Shown piece by piece: positions 7,509-7,939 of a stretch of 7,939 nucleotides of DNA (positions are counted from its first letter, which is position 1; each line of letters starts with the position of its first letter). Where the stretch lies: NCBI GenBank assembly GCA_027080405.1, contig JALWSL010000160.1, positions 1-7,939 of the forward strand, in the 5' to 3' direction. The notes under the pieces are model-generated. The model made no database searches and was not told where the DNA came from. It was given only the letters and a program-made list of their open reading frames with translations. The position numbers were made by a program, and so were the translations under genes. The stretch is from Planctomycetaceae bacterium (GTDB taxonomy: Bacteria; Planctomycetota; Planctomycetia; Planctomycetales; Planctomycetaceae).

Positions 7509-7939
7509 TCAGCCGTCCGCTTCCGCCGCGACAGAGGCAGAGCCTCTGGTTTGAGGCCCCCGATGAATCGCTCTTCTAATCCCTTCAACAAGCGGACGCC
7601 GTACCGCACGAAAACGTCCTTTCCAGAGCACATCAAACAGAAAGATAATCGCGGTCGCCAGAACCAGACCGGACAGCAAAAACGCGATGCGGGTTACTGA
7701 GGCGTTCGCTTCCGTATGCCCGGCTGCTTCTTCGAAATACGCAACCAGCGAATTGATCTCTTCCACTTCCAGCGGATGATCCTTGAAAATCGGCTGCATC
7801 GTTTCGGTCGCTGGCGAAACCAGCCAGGCACTCAACGCCTTACGACCTTTGAGCCGTTCATAAGCCAACGTCAAATCAGGCCCAAGCCGTCCACCACCAA
7901 ATGCGGGCAGATCGTACATGCCGTGACACGAGTTACAGG
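7509..7939 (-). CDS. Membrane-anchored c-type cytochrome, C-terminal part (start outside window), NarC-like by position
   Basis: The visible 142 residues begin exactly at a heme c motif, CNSCHG (first codon 7937-7935), so the covalent heme site is present but everything before it is cut off. After the motif come a GGGRLGPDLT loop typical of class I cytochromes c, a likely axial Met47 (ETMQPIF, counted from the first Cys) and a C-terminal helix EVEEINSLVAYFEEA. A single membrane helix follows at about residues 82-105, and then a strongly basic tail (RFRAVRRPLVEGIRRAIHRG). By the positive-inside rule the tail is cytoplasmic and the heme faces the periplasm or outer side. The gene ends 96 bases before narG. 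By position it matches narC at the head of the Thermus nar operon and the cytochrome gene near nxrA in Nitrobacter; a second heme, as in Thermus NarC, could lie upstream. It probably exchanges electrons with NarI or connects the complex to the respiratory chain. An ATG at 7919 lies after the heme motif and is not the start. Confidence 0.88.
   Translation of the reverse strand, partial: CNSCHGMYDLPAFGGGRLGPDLTLAYERLKGRKALSAWLVSPATETMQPIFKDHPLEVEEINSLVAYFEEAAGHTEANASVTRIAFLLSGLVLATAIIFLFDVLWKGRFRAVRRPLVEGIRRAIHRGPQTRGSASVAAEADG

Overview
The window holds most of a respiratory nitrate reductase (nar) operon. Every gene reads on the minus strand, so transcription runs from high to low coordinates. 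In order: the C-terminal part of a membrane-anchored c-type cytochrome (7939-7509, entering from outside the window), narG (7412-3756), narH (3592-2099), narJ (2102-1386), narI (1379-699) and the first half of a NarK-type nitrate/nitrite transporter (655-1, running off the left edge). Nearly all the sequence is coding. The only gaps are 96 bases before narG, 163 bases between narG and narH, 6 bases before narI and 43 bases before narK. No RNA gene, CRISPR array, insertion sequence or convincing terminator was found. The main promoter of the operon must lie upstream of the cytochrome gene, beyond the right edge.

The genes form one working unit. NarG carries the Mo-bis-MGD site and a His/Cys-liganded FS0 cluster. 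NarH carries four Fe-S clusters. NarI is the membrane cytochrome b with four conserved heme-ligand histidines. NarJ is the chaperone that matures NarG. NarG has no signal peptide, and an in-frame stop just upstream of its start rules out an extension, so the active site is cytoplasmic. That explains the need for a NarK carrier. The cytochrome has a CxxCH heme site, a Met ligand candidate and one C-terminal membrane helix followed by a basic tail, which places its heme outside the cytoplasmic membrane, near the NarI side of the complex.

The order cytochrome c - GHJI - K is unlike the E. coli narK/narGHJI arrangement. It recalls the narCGHJIK cluster of Thermus and the cytoplasmic-type nxr clusters of Nitrobacter relatives, where a closely related enzyme oxidises nitrite. 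The sequence alone does not settle which direction the enzyme runs, though nitrate reduction is the default reading.

The organism is a bacterium of middling G+C with good Shine-Dalgarno sites. A denitrifier or nitrate respirer is likely. A Planctomycetota-like source is only a guess, since the window has no taxonomic marker. The most notable details are the cytochrome at the head of the operon, a Gly/Cys-rich C-terminal tail on NarJ, and an alternating inverted repeat in an unusually long narG-narH gap. I see no wholly new system here.
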